Shown: one piece after another, positions 25,696-33,898 of the stretch | Numbering within the stretch: position 1 is the first letter of the stretch | How the letters are laid out: the number at the start of each line of letters is the position of its first letter | Origin: Chloroflexota bacterium | Lineage (GTDB): Bacteria; Chloroflexota; Anaerolineae; 4572-78; J111 | DNA: 64,000 bases | Assembly: GCA_016860845.1 (NCBI GenBank) | Contig: BOKF01000007.1 | Location: forward strand, 248,001-312,000 | Direction: 5' to 3' | Notes under the pieces: model-generated | Database searches by the model: none | What the model saw: only the letters and a program-made list of their open reading frames with translations | Told to the model about the DNA's origin: nothing | Position numbers and translations under genes: made by a program

Positions 25696-26238
25696 ATGCC
25701 CCCTAAAGCCTGGAAAACCCGCTCTTCGCGCCGGATTTACGAGAACCCCTGGATGAAGCTGCGCGAAGACATTGCCGAAATGCCTGACGGCAAAACCACT
25801 GTTTACGGCGTCATCGAGTGCGCCGAGTGCGTGGGCGTCTTGCCCTTTATTAATGACGATCATGTGGTCATGGTGCGCCAGTACCGCTACGTTTTCGGCG
25901 AAGATCATCGCTGGGAAATGCCGACCGGCGGGGTCAAGCCGGGCGAGTCGCTGGAAGAAGCCGCTCGGCGCGAGTTGCGCGAGGAGGTGGGCTACCATGC
26001 CGCCGAGTTGCAGCACGTCAGCACCTACTTTCCCAGCAAATCTATTGTGCGCGAAACTGGATACCTCTTCATAGGCCGAGGCTTGACCCAGGTGAAGGCC
26101 GTTCCCGACGAAACCGAGTTTCTGGAAACCGCCATTTTTCCGTTTGAACAGGTGCTGCAAATGGTCAACGACAGCGAAATCCGCGACAGTATGACCGTGA
26201 TTACCGTGCTGCATGCGGCCCGGCTGCGAGGGAAATAG
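25696..26238 (+). CDS. Nudix hydrolase, ADP-ribose pyrophosphatase type
   Basis: 180 residues. The Nudix box GGVKPGESLEEAARRELREEVGY fits G-x5-E-x7-REUxEExGU with all metal-binding glutamates present; it is preceded by VVMVRQYRYVFGEDHRWEMPTGG, typical of ADP-ribose/nucleotide-sugar pyrophosphatases. GAGGAG lies nine bases before ATG. It hydrolyses a nucleoside diphosphate linked to another group; ADP-ribose or a sugar nucleotide is likely. It stands behind an OmpR/PhoB-like operator. Confidence 0.88.
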   Translation: MPPKAWKTRSSRRIYENPWMKLREDIAEMPDGKTTVYGVIECAECVGVLPFINDDHVVMVRQYRYVFGEDHRWEMPTGGVKPGESLEEAARRELREEVGYHAAELQHVSTYFPSKSIVRETGYLFIGRGLTQVKAVPDETEFLETAIFPFEQVLQMVNDSEIRDSMTVITVLHAARLRGK

Positions 26239-26360
26239 CTGGGGTGAGGCAGGGTGTAACGTTTGGGCAGAGAGTGGGACTATTCAAACGGTGACACGAG
26301 GAGACTCTTCGCATCCTCGCCTCACCAGTCATCGCATTTTTATTGTCGCAGGAGAATTTT

Positions 26361-27035
26361 ATGGCTACCGATACCCTATCCCAACCCAAAGCTTCTACCT
26401 GGGAAGATACTTTCAGGAAAGTGGTCCTGGTTCTGTCCCGGATTGCGCTGGCCTATCTTTTCTTTGCCAGCCTTTTCTGGAAAATGCCGCCTACCTTTGG
26501 CTGTCCCTCCGATTATGCTTTTGCCACCGCCAACGCCGACGGCAGAATTGTGCGCAGCCAAGGGCTGTGTGACTGGATTGGCGTTGAAGCGGTCTGGTCA
26601 CAGCGGCCGCGCCAGTTCTTTGTAACTAATCTGGATAACCAGGGTGAGCCGGAAATTGCCCTTGATGTAAGCTGGCTGACCCGAATGAACGGCGCGTTCC
26701 TGGAAAATTTTGTCAAACCCAACATCCACTGGTTTGGCTATGTAGTTTGGGGGATGGAGGCGTTCATCTTCGTCACTCTTTTCTTCGGACTGTTCAGCCG
26801 GGTGGGCGGATTGGTGGCCCTGGCCCAGACGGTCCAGTTGCAGATTGGCCTGGCCGGCATCAGCAGCCCGTTTGAATGGGAATGGAGCTACCATCTGATG
26901 GTGCTGGTGGCGCTGTTGATCGTTGCCTTTGCTCCCGGCCGGTATTTTGGACTTGACGCCTGGCTGCGCCCGCGCCTGCAAGCCGCGGCGGAAGGGGGTA
27001 ATCGCCTGGCGGGAGTGCTGTTGTGGTTGACCTGA
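26361..27035 (+). CDS. DoxX/DoxD-like membrane protein
   Basis: ATG at 26361 has AGGAG nine bases upstream. 224 residues with a first segment IALAYLFFASLFWKMPPTFG, a roughly 80-residue loop outside the membrane containing Cys and Trp, then three more segments (VVWGMEAFIFVTLFFGLFSRVGG, QTVQLQIGLAGI, LMVLVALLIVAFAPG). The KMPPTF and GLFSRVG motifs are shared with the protein at 19541. Likely a DoxX family quinone-linked membrane subunit; function unproven. Confidence 0.72.
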   Translation: MATDTLSQPKASTWEDTFRKVVLVLSRIALAYLFFASLFWKMPPTFGCPSDYAFATANADGRIVRSQGLCDWIGVEAVWSQRPRQFFVTNLDNQGEPEIALDVSWLTRMNGAFLENFVKPNIHWFGYVVWGMEAFIFVTLFFGLFSRVGGLVALAQTVQLQIGLAGISSPFEWEWSYHLMVLVALLIVAFAPGRYFGLDAWLRPRLQAAAEGGNRLAGVLLWLT

Positions 27036-27051
27036 AACGAAGGGCGTGAAA

Positions 27052-28071
27052 ATGCGTCTCACCGCGCTTGGCCTGAATTTGGCTCTATTGGTTTTCTCCG
27101 CACTCATTGCTTTGGTCGGGGCGGAGATGGCGCTGCGCTGGCTGGGCTACCAGCCATGGCAAGTCAAAGAGGTTACGATTGCGGTTGAGCCGGGCGGTAA
27201 ATTTTTCACCAAGCACCCTACACTCGGCTACACTCATCTGCCGGGAGCGTTCGACGTCACCTTGCCGGATGGTTATGTTTTTCAGGTGACACATCAAGCC
27301 GACACCTTGCGCATCACCCATCCACCTGATCCGGGTTTGGATGAGTCATCAAAAGATGCGATTTGGATTTTTGGCTGTTCCTTTACGCATGGGTGGACCC
27401 TGAACGACGCCGAAACCTACCCCTGGCTGTTACAGCAGCAACTGCCGGAGTATGAGGTGGTCAATTTTGGGGTCAGTGGATACGGCACGCTGCAATCGTT
27501 GATCCAATTTCAAGAGGCGCTGGAAAAACAGCCCCGGCCGAAACTGGTCATCATTGCTTACGCCTCGTTTCACGATCAGCGCAACACCCTGCTGCGGTTA
27601 CGCAGCAAACAGATCGTTCCCTGGAACAAACTCGGCCCCATTGTCCAGCCGTATGCCACGCTGGACGAAGATGGGAATTTGAACTACGACCTGGCCGAAA
27701 TGACTTACCACGAGTTTCCCCTGATGCGCGTCTCGGCCCTGGTGAACTTTATCGAAACCACGTATGATTACAAAGTCGAGGATGCTTTTTATCACAGCCA
27801 CGCCGTGACCCAGGCCCTGATCAAGGAGTTTTACCGCCAGGCCCAGGCGCACGGCATCGAGCTGGTGGTGGCAGGCCTGTTATCAGATCGCTTGACCGCC
27901 GACACCCTGGCCTTCAGCACTGCTGAAGGCATCCCAACTGTGGATATTTCGGTGGATCTGTCCGTCCGCGCCCATCGCAACTGGCCGCACGACCCCCATC
28001 CCAGTCCCGCAGCCAACCGGCAGTATGCGCAAAAGCTTGAAGCATTTTTAAGAAGCGAAATATTGAAGTAA
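27052..28071 (+). CDS. SGNH/GDSL-type hydrolase, membrane anchored
   Basis: ATG at 27052 is preferred to GTG 27046 because of spacing to GAAGG. An N-terminal hydrophobic stretch (LGLNLALLVFSALIALVGAEMAL) is a signal anchor. SGNH blocks follow: IFGCSFTHGW with the nucleophile Ser, VNFGVSGYGTLQ, and DPHPSPAANRQYA near the end with the Asp/His pair. Such proteins are often O-acetyl esterases or acyltransferases of surface glycans, which fits the glycosyltransferase genes downstream. Confidence 0.78.
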   Translation: MRLTALGLNLALLVFSALIALVGAEMALRWLGYQPWQVKEVTIAVEPGGKFFTKHPTLGYTHLPGAFDVTLPDGYVFQVTHQADTLRITHPPDPGLDESSKDAIWIFGCSFTHGWTLNDAETYPWLLQQQLPEYEVVNFGVSGYGTLQSLIQFQEALEKQPRPKLVIIAYASFHDQRNTLLRLRSKQIVPWNKLGPIVQPYATLDEDGNLNYDLAEMTYHEFPLMRVSALVNFIETTYDYKVEDAFYHSHAVTQALIKEFYRQAQAHGIELVVAGLLSDRLTADTLAFSTAEGIPTVDISVDLSVRAHRNWPHDPHPSPAANRQYAQKLEAFLRSEILK

Positions 28072-28081
28072 CAACCTTCAA

Positions 28082-29455
28082 ATGTTCAACAACATTCAAT
28101 CTAAAATCCTCGCCCTCGGGCTGCTGTCATTACTGCCATACCTCGCTGCCTGGTACCTGGGCGACCTGCGCGAGCAGACCCTTGGCTTTGAAATCATTTT
28201 TTTTGTGGCCTTTGCGCTATATGCCGGGGTTGTTGTGTTGACGCTGCGCCGGGCAATAGGGTCAAACCGCGAATTGATCGCGGCCTTTATTTTGGCGGCG
28301 CTGATGCAAGGTTGCTTGATTTTTACGCCACCCACCCTGTCCGATGATATGTATCGTTACATTTGGGATGGCCGGGTCCAGGCGCAAGGTCTTAGCCCTT
28401 ACCGTTACCCGCCCAAAGCGCCGGAGCTGGCCTACCTGCGTGATGAAGCTGTCTGGCCCCACATCAACCGCAAAGCCTCGGTCACGGTTTATCCCCCGGC
28501 GGCCGAGATGACCTACAGCTTTTTATGGCGCATCTGGCCGGACAATGTGCGCTGGTTTCAAATAGCAATCGCCGGGAGCGGGCTGCTGGCCGGGGGCTTA
28601 TTGATTGGCCTGCTGCGGGCGCTGGACCGTTCCCCGGCGCGGGTTTTGATCTATCTCTGGTCGCCGCTGCTGGCTTTTGAAACCGCTCATGCCGCCCATG
28701 TGGATGGTCTGATCCTGCCGCTGCTGGTCGGGGCCTGGTGGGCGCGGGTCAAAGAGCGAGACAGCTTGGTGGGGGTTCTGCTGGGGCTGGCAGCGGCCAT
28801 GAAGTTTTATCCGGCCCTGCTGCTACCGGCCTTGTGGCGGCCCCACCATCCCCAGGGACGTTGGCGGCTGCCGCTGGCCTTTACAACCACAATGATGGTC
28901 ACTTACCTACCCTACCTGTTACGGTACGGCGGCGAAGTGATCGGTTTTTTGCCCAAGTATTTAAAGGAGCAGTTTAACATCGGGCCGCTGCCCAATCTGC
29001 TGCTTTCATTCTTCCATCAAGCCGGTTTTGAGGCCAAGCAGGGCATGGGGCTCCTGCTGCTGGCAATCCTGGGCTTAATGAGCCTGGCGATGGTTTTACA
29101 GCCGGCCAAAGACGGTGAAGCCGCCCTGCGCCGGTGTATCTGGTTGATCGGCGCTTATACTTTGTTATCCTACAACTTGTTTTCGTGGTATCTGCTGTGG
29201 CTGTTACCGCTGCTGGCGCTTTTTGTGCAGCCAGGTTCCTGGTTTGGCTTGAAAGCGAATGCCTGGACAGGCTGGTGGTTGTTCAGCGGATTGGCTGCCT
29301 TATCCTACACTTTTTTTATTGGCTGGAAACCCGTGCCCCTGGCGCAATGGGCCCAGTTTTGGCCGCTCTACCTGCTTTTGGGGCTGGACTTGGTTCGGCG
29401 GGTGAGGCTGTGGCAGACCGTCCACAATAACCAATGGGCAGTAAGTAATCAGTGA
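28082..29455 (+). CDS. Polytopic membrane mannosyltransferase-like protein (DUF2029/GT87 type)
   Basis: 457 residues with about 11-12 hydrophobic segments. The conserved lumenal loop LSDDMYRYIWDGRVQAQGLSP carries the acidic residues expected of polyprenyl-phosphate-sugar-dependent GT-C enzymes; VYPPAAEM follows. It probably adds a hexose, perhaps mannose, to a lipid or glycan on the outer face of the membrane. Eleven bases after the SGNH gene and followed by a relative at 29511. Confidence 0.78.
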   Translation: MFNNIQSKILALGLLSLLPYLAAWYLGDLREQTLGFEIIFFVAFALYAGVVVLTLRRAIGSNRELIAAFILAALMQGCLIFTPPTLSDDMYRYIWDGRVQAQGLSPYRYPPKAPELAYLRDEAVWPHINRKASVTVYPPAAEMTYSFLWRIWPDNVRWFQIAIAGSGLLAGGLLIGLLRALDRSPARVLIYLWSPLLAFETAHAAHVDGLILPLLVGAWWARVKERDSLVGVLLGLAAAMKFYPALLLPALWRPHHPQGRWRLPLAFTTTMMVTYLPYLLRYGGEVIGFLPKYLKEQFNIGPLPNLLLSFFHQAGFEAKQGMGLLLLAILGLMSLAMVLQPAKDGEAALRRCIWLIGAYTLLSYNLFSWYLLWLLPLLALFVQPGSWFGLKANAWTGWWLFSGLAALSYTFFIGWKPVPLAQWAQFWPLYLLLGLDLVRRVRLWQTVHNNQWAVSNQ

Positions 29456-29480
29456 ACAGTCTGACTGATAACTGATTACT
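29444..29480. repeat. Short inverted repeat at a gene end
   Basis: AGTAATCAGT (29444-29453) and ACTGATTACT (29471-29480) are perfect inverted copies over the stop codon of the preceding gene. No T-run; it looks like a low-complexity filler repeat between two membrane glycosyltransferase genes. Confidence 0.5.
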
Positions 29481-29510
29481 GGCGATAACCAATTATTATC
29501 GAGGCGTGGA

Positions 29511-31034
29511 ATGCGGTCAGATTTAAAAAGCTTCAGCCGGGTATTTCCCTGGCAAGGACAGCCGGCTCGGCTGGAAATTCAGAGTCTAACGGCGCTGCTG
29601 GTGCTGGCCGGCCTGGCGGGATTGAGCCTGTTTATCTATCTCTGGCTTTTTGTGCGGCCCTACAGCCTGTTTACGTGGTACGAGGAGCCGAAACTCACAT
29701 TGCGCCCCTTCACCCAGGATGACCCCTCGACGCTATGGTGGTTGGTTTGGGCTTTTTTGGTGCAAGGGGGCCTGTATTGGATGGGCTGGCGGCTGGCGCT
29801 CCAGCTTCGGGGACGGGCCGCCTGGCTGATTGTGCTAGGTGGAGCGGCGGCTTTTAGCATCAGCCTGCTGTTTCTTTATCCGCTCGACGCTGCCGATATT
29901 TTTGATAACATTATGCACGGTCGCATTTTGGGTGTTTATGGGGCTAACCCCTTCCGTGAAGTGGCCAGACAGTTTGCCAGCGATCCGTTTTATCCGTATG
30001 TGGCCTGGCAGCGGACTCCTTCGGCTTATGGACCTATTTGGGAAATGCTGGCGGGAGGGGTGGCCCGGCTGGCCGGCGACGGCGTTATTGCCAATGTGCT
30101 GGCTTTCAAGCTGTTGAATGGCCTCTTTCTGGCGCTCAGTCTCGGTCTGGTCGCTGTAAGCCTGCGCCAGATAGCCCCGGAACGGGCGCTGGCCGGGGTA
30201 ACCTTGCTGGCCTGGAATCCGGTGGTGTTGTATGAAACTATCGGCAACGGCCACAATGATATAGTTATGGCTGTTTCGCTGCTGGCGGCAACCTGGGCCA
30301 TGCTTAAGCGCCGCTACACCCTGGCTGTTCTGGCCTTGCTGACCGGTGCATTGATCAAATTCATCCCCCTGTTGTTAATTCCGGTCGCGGTTCTGATGGC
30401 ATTGCGCCATTTGTCTGACTTCCGCGCCCGGCTGCGCTTTCTGGTGACCACCTCCCTGGCGGCTGCCGTCTTGATTGTAGCGGCTTATGGCCCTTTCTGG
30501 TACGGTCTGGAAGGGTTGGGGCTTGGCCGGCGGACTGAACTCTTCACGGCCTCACTGCCGGCGGCGCTGAGGGCCTGGCTCTATTTGACCTGGGGCATCA
30601 AGGGCATGGGCTGGGCGATTGGCCTGGCTGCGGCCGGCCTGACCACCGTATTTGTGTTATGGCAAAGCCGGCGAACCTGGGCCGATCCCTCTTGGCTGAA
30701 CTTTGTCCAGGTCAGCTTCAATATCTTGCTCTTTTACCTATTGGTAACCTGCCTGTGGTTTCAGCAGTGGTATGCAATCTGGCCGCTGGTGCTCGCCGCC
30801 CTGCTCCCGCCGGGACACGCGCCGCGCCTGGCGGTTCTGTTCAGCTATGCCGCCATGTCCAAACATTTAATCTTTGGCCCGCTGTTGTTCTGGGTGCGTC
30901 CCCGGCCGCCACGAGCAGAATTGGAACTAATTTTTGGCCCGGCCGTCCTGTTACTGCCCTGGCTCTACACCCTGTTAGCCTTGTGGCTGACTCGACCGGC
31001 AAAATCTAACAATGATACCATAGAATGTCCATGA
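29511..31034 (+). CDS. Second polytopic glycosyltransferase-like membrane protein (DUF2029/GT87 type)
   Basis: 507 residues, about 12 membrane segments. The GT-C loop reads DAADIFDNIMHGRILGVYG, with GPIWEML and later ETIGNGHNDIVMAVSL. It is diverged from the gene at 28082 but shares plan and order of motifs. Lipid-linked sugar is the probable donor. Its end overlaps the start of the TIGR04282-like gene by 10 bases, supporting one transcript. Confidence 0.76.
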   Translation: MRSDLKSFSRVFPWQGQPARLEIQSLTALLVLAGLAGLSLFIYLWLFVRPYSLFTWYEEPKLTLRPFTQDDPSTLWWLVWAFLVQGGLYWMGWRLALQLRGRAAWLIVLGGAAAFSISLLFLYPLDAADIFDNIMHGRILGVYGANPFREVARQFASDPFYPYVAWQRTPSAYGPIWEMLAGGVARLAGDGVIANVLAFKLLNGLFLALSLGLVAVSLRQIAPERALAGVTLLAWNPVVLYETIGNGHNDIVMAVSLLAATWAMLKRRYTLAVLALLTGALIKFIPLLLIPVAVLMALRHLSDFRARLRFLVTTSLAAAVLIVAAYGPFWYGLEGLGLGRRTELFTASLPAALRAWLYLTWGIKGMGWAIGLAAAGLTTVFVLWQSRRTWADPSWLNFVQVSFNILLFYLLVTCLWFQQWYAIWPLVLAALLPPGHAPRLAVLFSYAAMSKHLIFGPLLFWVRPRPPRAELELIFGPAVLLLPWLYTLLALWLTRPAKSNNDTIECP

Positions 31035-31771
31035 TTAATTCTTCCACAGTTCACAATTCACAATTCATTATTCACAATTCCCCAGTCACCAACGCTCTCC
31101 TGGTCGTCGCCAAACGTCCGGCCCCCGGCCAGACCAAAACCCGTCTCTCTCCCCCCCTTTTATCCGATCAAGCCGCAGCGCTCTATGAGTGTTTCTTACG
31201 CGATACTCTGGACTTGATGCGCCAAGTAACCAGTGCTCAGCCGGTCATCGCCTACCTGCCCCCCTCAGAAAAAGCCTATTTTGCCGAATTAGCGCCGGAT
31301 TTTGAACTGATTTTACAGGATGGCCCTGATTTGGGCGTCCGGCTGGATAATGCGCTGACCCACTATTTACAGCTTGGTTATCAACGCGCAGTCATTATGG
31401 ATAGCGACAGCCCAACCCTACCCGCCCCTTACCTGGCGGCTGCCTTTGAGGCGCTGGAGAGGGTTGATGTCGTCCTGGGGCCATGCGACGACGGCGGCTA
31501 TTATCTGATTGGGCTGAACCGCCCCGCCCCGCGACTGCTGCGGGAAGTGCACATGAGTACGCCTCGTGTTGTCGCCGATACCCTGGCCCTGGCCGCAGAG
31601 GAAGGGCTGCGGGTCGAACTGCTGCCAGCCTGGTATGATGTGGATGACGTTGCGGCGCTGACCCGGCTGACCACTGAACTAACCCAAACGCCGCTCCCTA
31701 CTGCCCGCCATACCCGTGCTTTTTTTGCGGCCCATAGAGAAATTACGGCAATGATAGAAACAAGCCGGTGA
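31025..31771 (+). CDS. TIGR04282/DUF2064-type glycosyltransferase
   Basis: 248 residues. NALLVVAKRPAPGQTKTRLSPPL is the nucleotide-binding start of this family, followed by VIMDSDSPTLPAPYL with the DSD metal motif and LGPCDDGGYYLIGL. The family (guanylyltransferase-like fold) occurs in arsenosugar and other glycolipid clusters. The first ~20 residues are encoded by tandem copies of TTCACAATTC and look like recent filler, so the native start may have been lost or replaced. Cytoplasmic. Confidence 0.8.
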   Translation: MSMINSSTVHNSQFIIHNSPVTNALLVVAKRPAPGQTKTRLSPPLLSDQAAALYECFLRDTLDLMRQVTSAQPVIAYLPPSEKAYFAELAPDFELILQDGPDLGVRLDNALTHYLQLGYQRAVIMDSDSPTLPAPYLAAAFEALERVDVVLGPCDDGGYYLIGLNRPAPRLLREVHMSTPRVVADTLALAAEEGLRVELLPAWYDVDDVAALTRLTTELTQTPLPTARHTRAFFAAHREITAMIETSR

Positions 31772-32472
31772 ACGGGATGGATCGCGTCACCGTAATTATT
31801 CCGGCCTTGAACGAAGCCGGCAATATCCAACGCCTGGTGAAGGAAATCCTGGCAACTGCGCCGGTGCGGGTTGTTGTGGTCAACAACGGCTCAACCGACG
31901 CCACAGCCCAGGAAGCTCATGCGGCGGGCGCTCAGGTAGTTCTCGAACCGCGCCGGGGCTATGGCTACGCCTGCGCCGCCGGGGTGACTGCGGCCCAGGA
32001 GGCCGACATCCTTGTTTTTTTGGATGGGGATTACAGTTCCCTGCCCAGCGAACTGCCCGTTGTCCTGACCCCAATCCTGGCTGGCGAAGCCGACCTGGTG
32101 CTCGGCTCGCGCTACCGGGGCCACATTGCGCCGGGAGCAATGCCGCTCCACCAGCGTTTTGGTAACTGGCTCGTGGCACGTCTTATGAATTGGTTATACC
32201 GCCTATCCATCACCGATCTAGGACCTTATCGAGCCATTCGCCGCTCCCTGTTGGAACAACTCGACATGCAGGAGATGACCTTTGGCTGGCCGACCGAAAT
32301 GATGACCAAAGCTGCCCGCCAGGGAGCGCGGCTGGTTGAAGTGCCGGTCAGCTTTCACCCGCGCCGGGCTGGACGTTCCAAAGTAAGCGGTACCGTGCGG
32401 GGTACTTTTTTAGCCACCTGGTTTATTCTGGGCATCACCCTGCGTTATGCCTGGAGCCAATCAAAGCGATAG
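31768..32472 (+). CDS. GT2-family glycosyltransferase, DPM1-like
   Basis: The GTG start overlaps the previous stop (GTGA); ATG 31777 is an alternative. 234 residues: VTVIIPALNEAGNIQRLVKEI, VVVNNGSTDATAQEA, VFLDGDYSSLP with the DGD metal motif, and VPVSFHPRRAGRSKVSGT. It resembles soluble dolichyl/undecaprenyl-phosphate mannose or glucose synthases and could make the lipid-linked sugar used by the two membrane transferases upstream. Confidence 0.85.
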   Translation: MNGMDRVTVIIPALNEAGNIQRLVKEILATAPVRVVVVNNGSTDATAQEAHAAGAQVVLEPRRGYGYACAAGVTAAQEADILVFLDGDYSSLPSELPVVLTPILAGEADLVLGSRYRGHIAPGAMPLHQRFGNWLVARLMNWLYRLSITDLGPYRAIRRSLLEQLDMQEMTFGWPTEMMTKAARQGARLVEVPVSFHPRRAGRSKVSGTVRGTFLATWFILGITLRYAWSQSKR

Positions 32473-32575
32473 AAATTGCCGCCCGATAAGAAGCCGCTAT
32501 GCGTCCCTTGTGCCTGTAACGAATACCCCCGAAGCAAGACTAACCCCTACCGGCCTGATTCTTAGGAGGACCCCC

Positions 32576-32950
32576 ATGACTAGAATTTTACTGGTTGAAG
32601 ACAATGAGATGATCCGGGACATGCTTTCAGAGCGACTGGAGCGGAAAGGGTTTCAAGTTTATCGGGCGGTTGACGGCGCGCAGGGGGTCGCCCTGGCTAA
32701 AGCGGGCAGCCCCGATTTGATCCTGCTGGACATGAGTTTGCCGGTGGTGGATGGCTGGCAGGCGGCCCGGCAGCTTAAGGCCAGCGCCGATACGCAGGCT
32801 ATCCCCATCATCGCCTTGACCGCTCACACCATTGCCGGAGACCGGGAGAAAACGCTGGCCGCCGGCTGCGATGACTACAGCACCAAGCCGGTTGACTTTC
32901 CCCAACTGCTCACCAAGATTCAGGCCCTGTTAAAAATGGAGGCTGCCTGA
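32576..32950 (+). CDS. Single-domain response regulator
   Basis: ATG at 32576 with AGGAGGA seven bases upstream; the longer frame is rejected. 124 residues, only a receiver domain: acidic cluster LLVEDNEMIRD, phospho-Asp in LILLDMSLPVVDGW, Thr in IIALTAHT and Lys in DYSTKPVDF. It resembles DivK-type regulators. The next gene, a receiver stump, starts in its stop codon. Confidence 0.88.
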   Translation: MTRILLVEDNEMIRDMLSERLERKGFQVYRAVDGAQGVALAKAGSPDLILLDMSLPVVDGWQAARQLKASADTQAIPIIALTAHTIAGDREKTLAAGCDDYSTKPVDFPQLLTKIQALLKMEAA

Positions 32951-33048
32951 TGAAGCCTCAACCCAGTTCCGTGTTGATTGTGGACGATAACGAAGATATT
33001 CGCAGCCTGTTGCCGTTTATTGTGGTCGGATTTGGCACTTTGAGGTAA
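32950..33048 (+). pseudogene. Receiver-domain stump
   Basis: ATG overlaps the stop of the regulator before it (TGATG). MKPQPSSVLIVDDNEDIRSLLPFIV is the start of a receiver domain with its acidic pair; after about 25 residues the match ends and the frame closes with TAA at 33046. Intact receivers are about 120 residues. A deletion or insertion joint lies near 33022. Confidence 0.65.
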
Positions 33049-33149
33049 AATTGCTAAGGTCTGCGGGGCGGCGTGTGTACCGCAGGCGTCGGGCGGCTCA
33101 ATCTGACTATCAGGTGAAAATACATTGCATTTAAGGGAGTGGTTAGATG

Positions 33150-33201
33150 GTAAGTGATGGCTTCGGAGTCCAAAGTTGAGCTTTGGGACCCCATCACTTA
33201 C
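33150..33201. repeat. Long imperfect hairpin
   Basis: GTAAGTGATGG and CCATCACTTAC form a perfect 11-base outer stem; an inner GTCCAAAG/CTTTGGGAC pairing extends it with a bulge and a TTGA loop. It lies between the receiver stump and the zinc-ribbon gene and may be a terminator or a mobile palindrome. Confidence 0.55.
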
Positions 33202-33236
33202 TTTGCAACCACAACCCATTTAAGAGGGGGTGCTTC

Positions 33237-33818
33237 GTGCCTGAACATAAACCCAACGCGTCCAATTTTATCAACCTGCAATGCCCCACCTGTGGCGCTG
33301 GCCTGCAGGTGGCCGGCGAAAAGAACCAGTTTGCCTGTGACCACTGCGGCAACAGGTATCTGCTTGACCGCAAGCTTGAAGATCTCGATGTGGCGCAACG
33401 GGAGCATCTCGAGCCGAACGTTACCTACACCCACCAAATCCAGCAATGGCTGCGGGTGGCCGAGTATGAAGTCTTTCTGCATGGCATTTCGGTGGAAACC
33501 GTCAAAACGGAGCAGGTGCTGTATATTGACGTTGCCTATCGTAACCAGTCAGCCACAGCTCTCAAATGCCGTCACGATCAATGGGTCGTGTTTGATAAGG
33601 AGGGATATACCTACGAGCCGGTGAAAGATTACGACTCTCCAGAGTTGTACGAAGGCAATGCCAAACGGTATTTGGGAATGACACGTATCATTACGCCTGG
33701 CATGCGCCTGAGAGGCTGGCTCGGGTTCCTGATCCCCCCCTCGACTACCATTGAATACCTGCAATTTTCGGGGGGCACACCCGCCAAAACGGTTGAGTTT
33801 GAACTTCAATTAAAGTAG
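33237..33818 (+). CDS. Zinc-ribbon protein of unknown function
   Basis: GTG at 33237 follows GAGGGGG. 193 residues: a zinc ribbon CPTCGAGL plus CDHCGNRYLL near residues 16-43, a linker, then an all-beta domain (VLYIDVAYRNQSATALKCRHDQWVVFD, MRLRGWLGFLIP) resembling DUF4352-like immunoglobulin folds that assist ligand or surface binding. No signal peptide. Role unknown. Confidence 0.65.
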   Translation: MPEHKPNASNFINLQCPTCGAGLQVAGEKNQFACDHCGNRYLLDRKLEDLDVAQREHLEPNVTYTHQIQQWLRVAEYEVFLHGISVETVKTEQVLYIDVAYRNQSATALKCRHDQWVVFDKEGYTYEPVKDYDSPELYEGNAKRYLGMTRIITPGMRLRGWLGFLIPPSTTIEYLQFSGGTPAKTVEFELQLK

Positions 33819-33859
33819 AGCTAAAGGGGATGTGGGCACGCAGGGAGAGTATTTTCTCA

Positions 33860-33882
33860 ACCGGCGGCCCGCAACCGCCGGT
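33860..33882. repeat. Inverted repeat before the peptidase gene
   Basis: ACCGGCGG and CCGCCGGT pair perfectly around CCCGCAA, 17 bases before the M24 peptidase start. It may hide or expose the ribosome site or end the upstream transcript; no T-run follows. Confidence 0.4.
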
Positions 33883-33898
33883 CAATAAGGAGATGATC

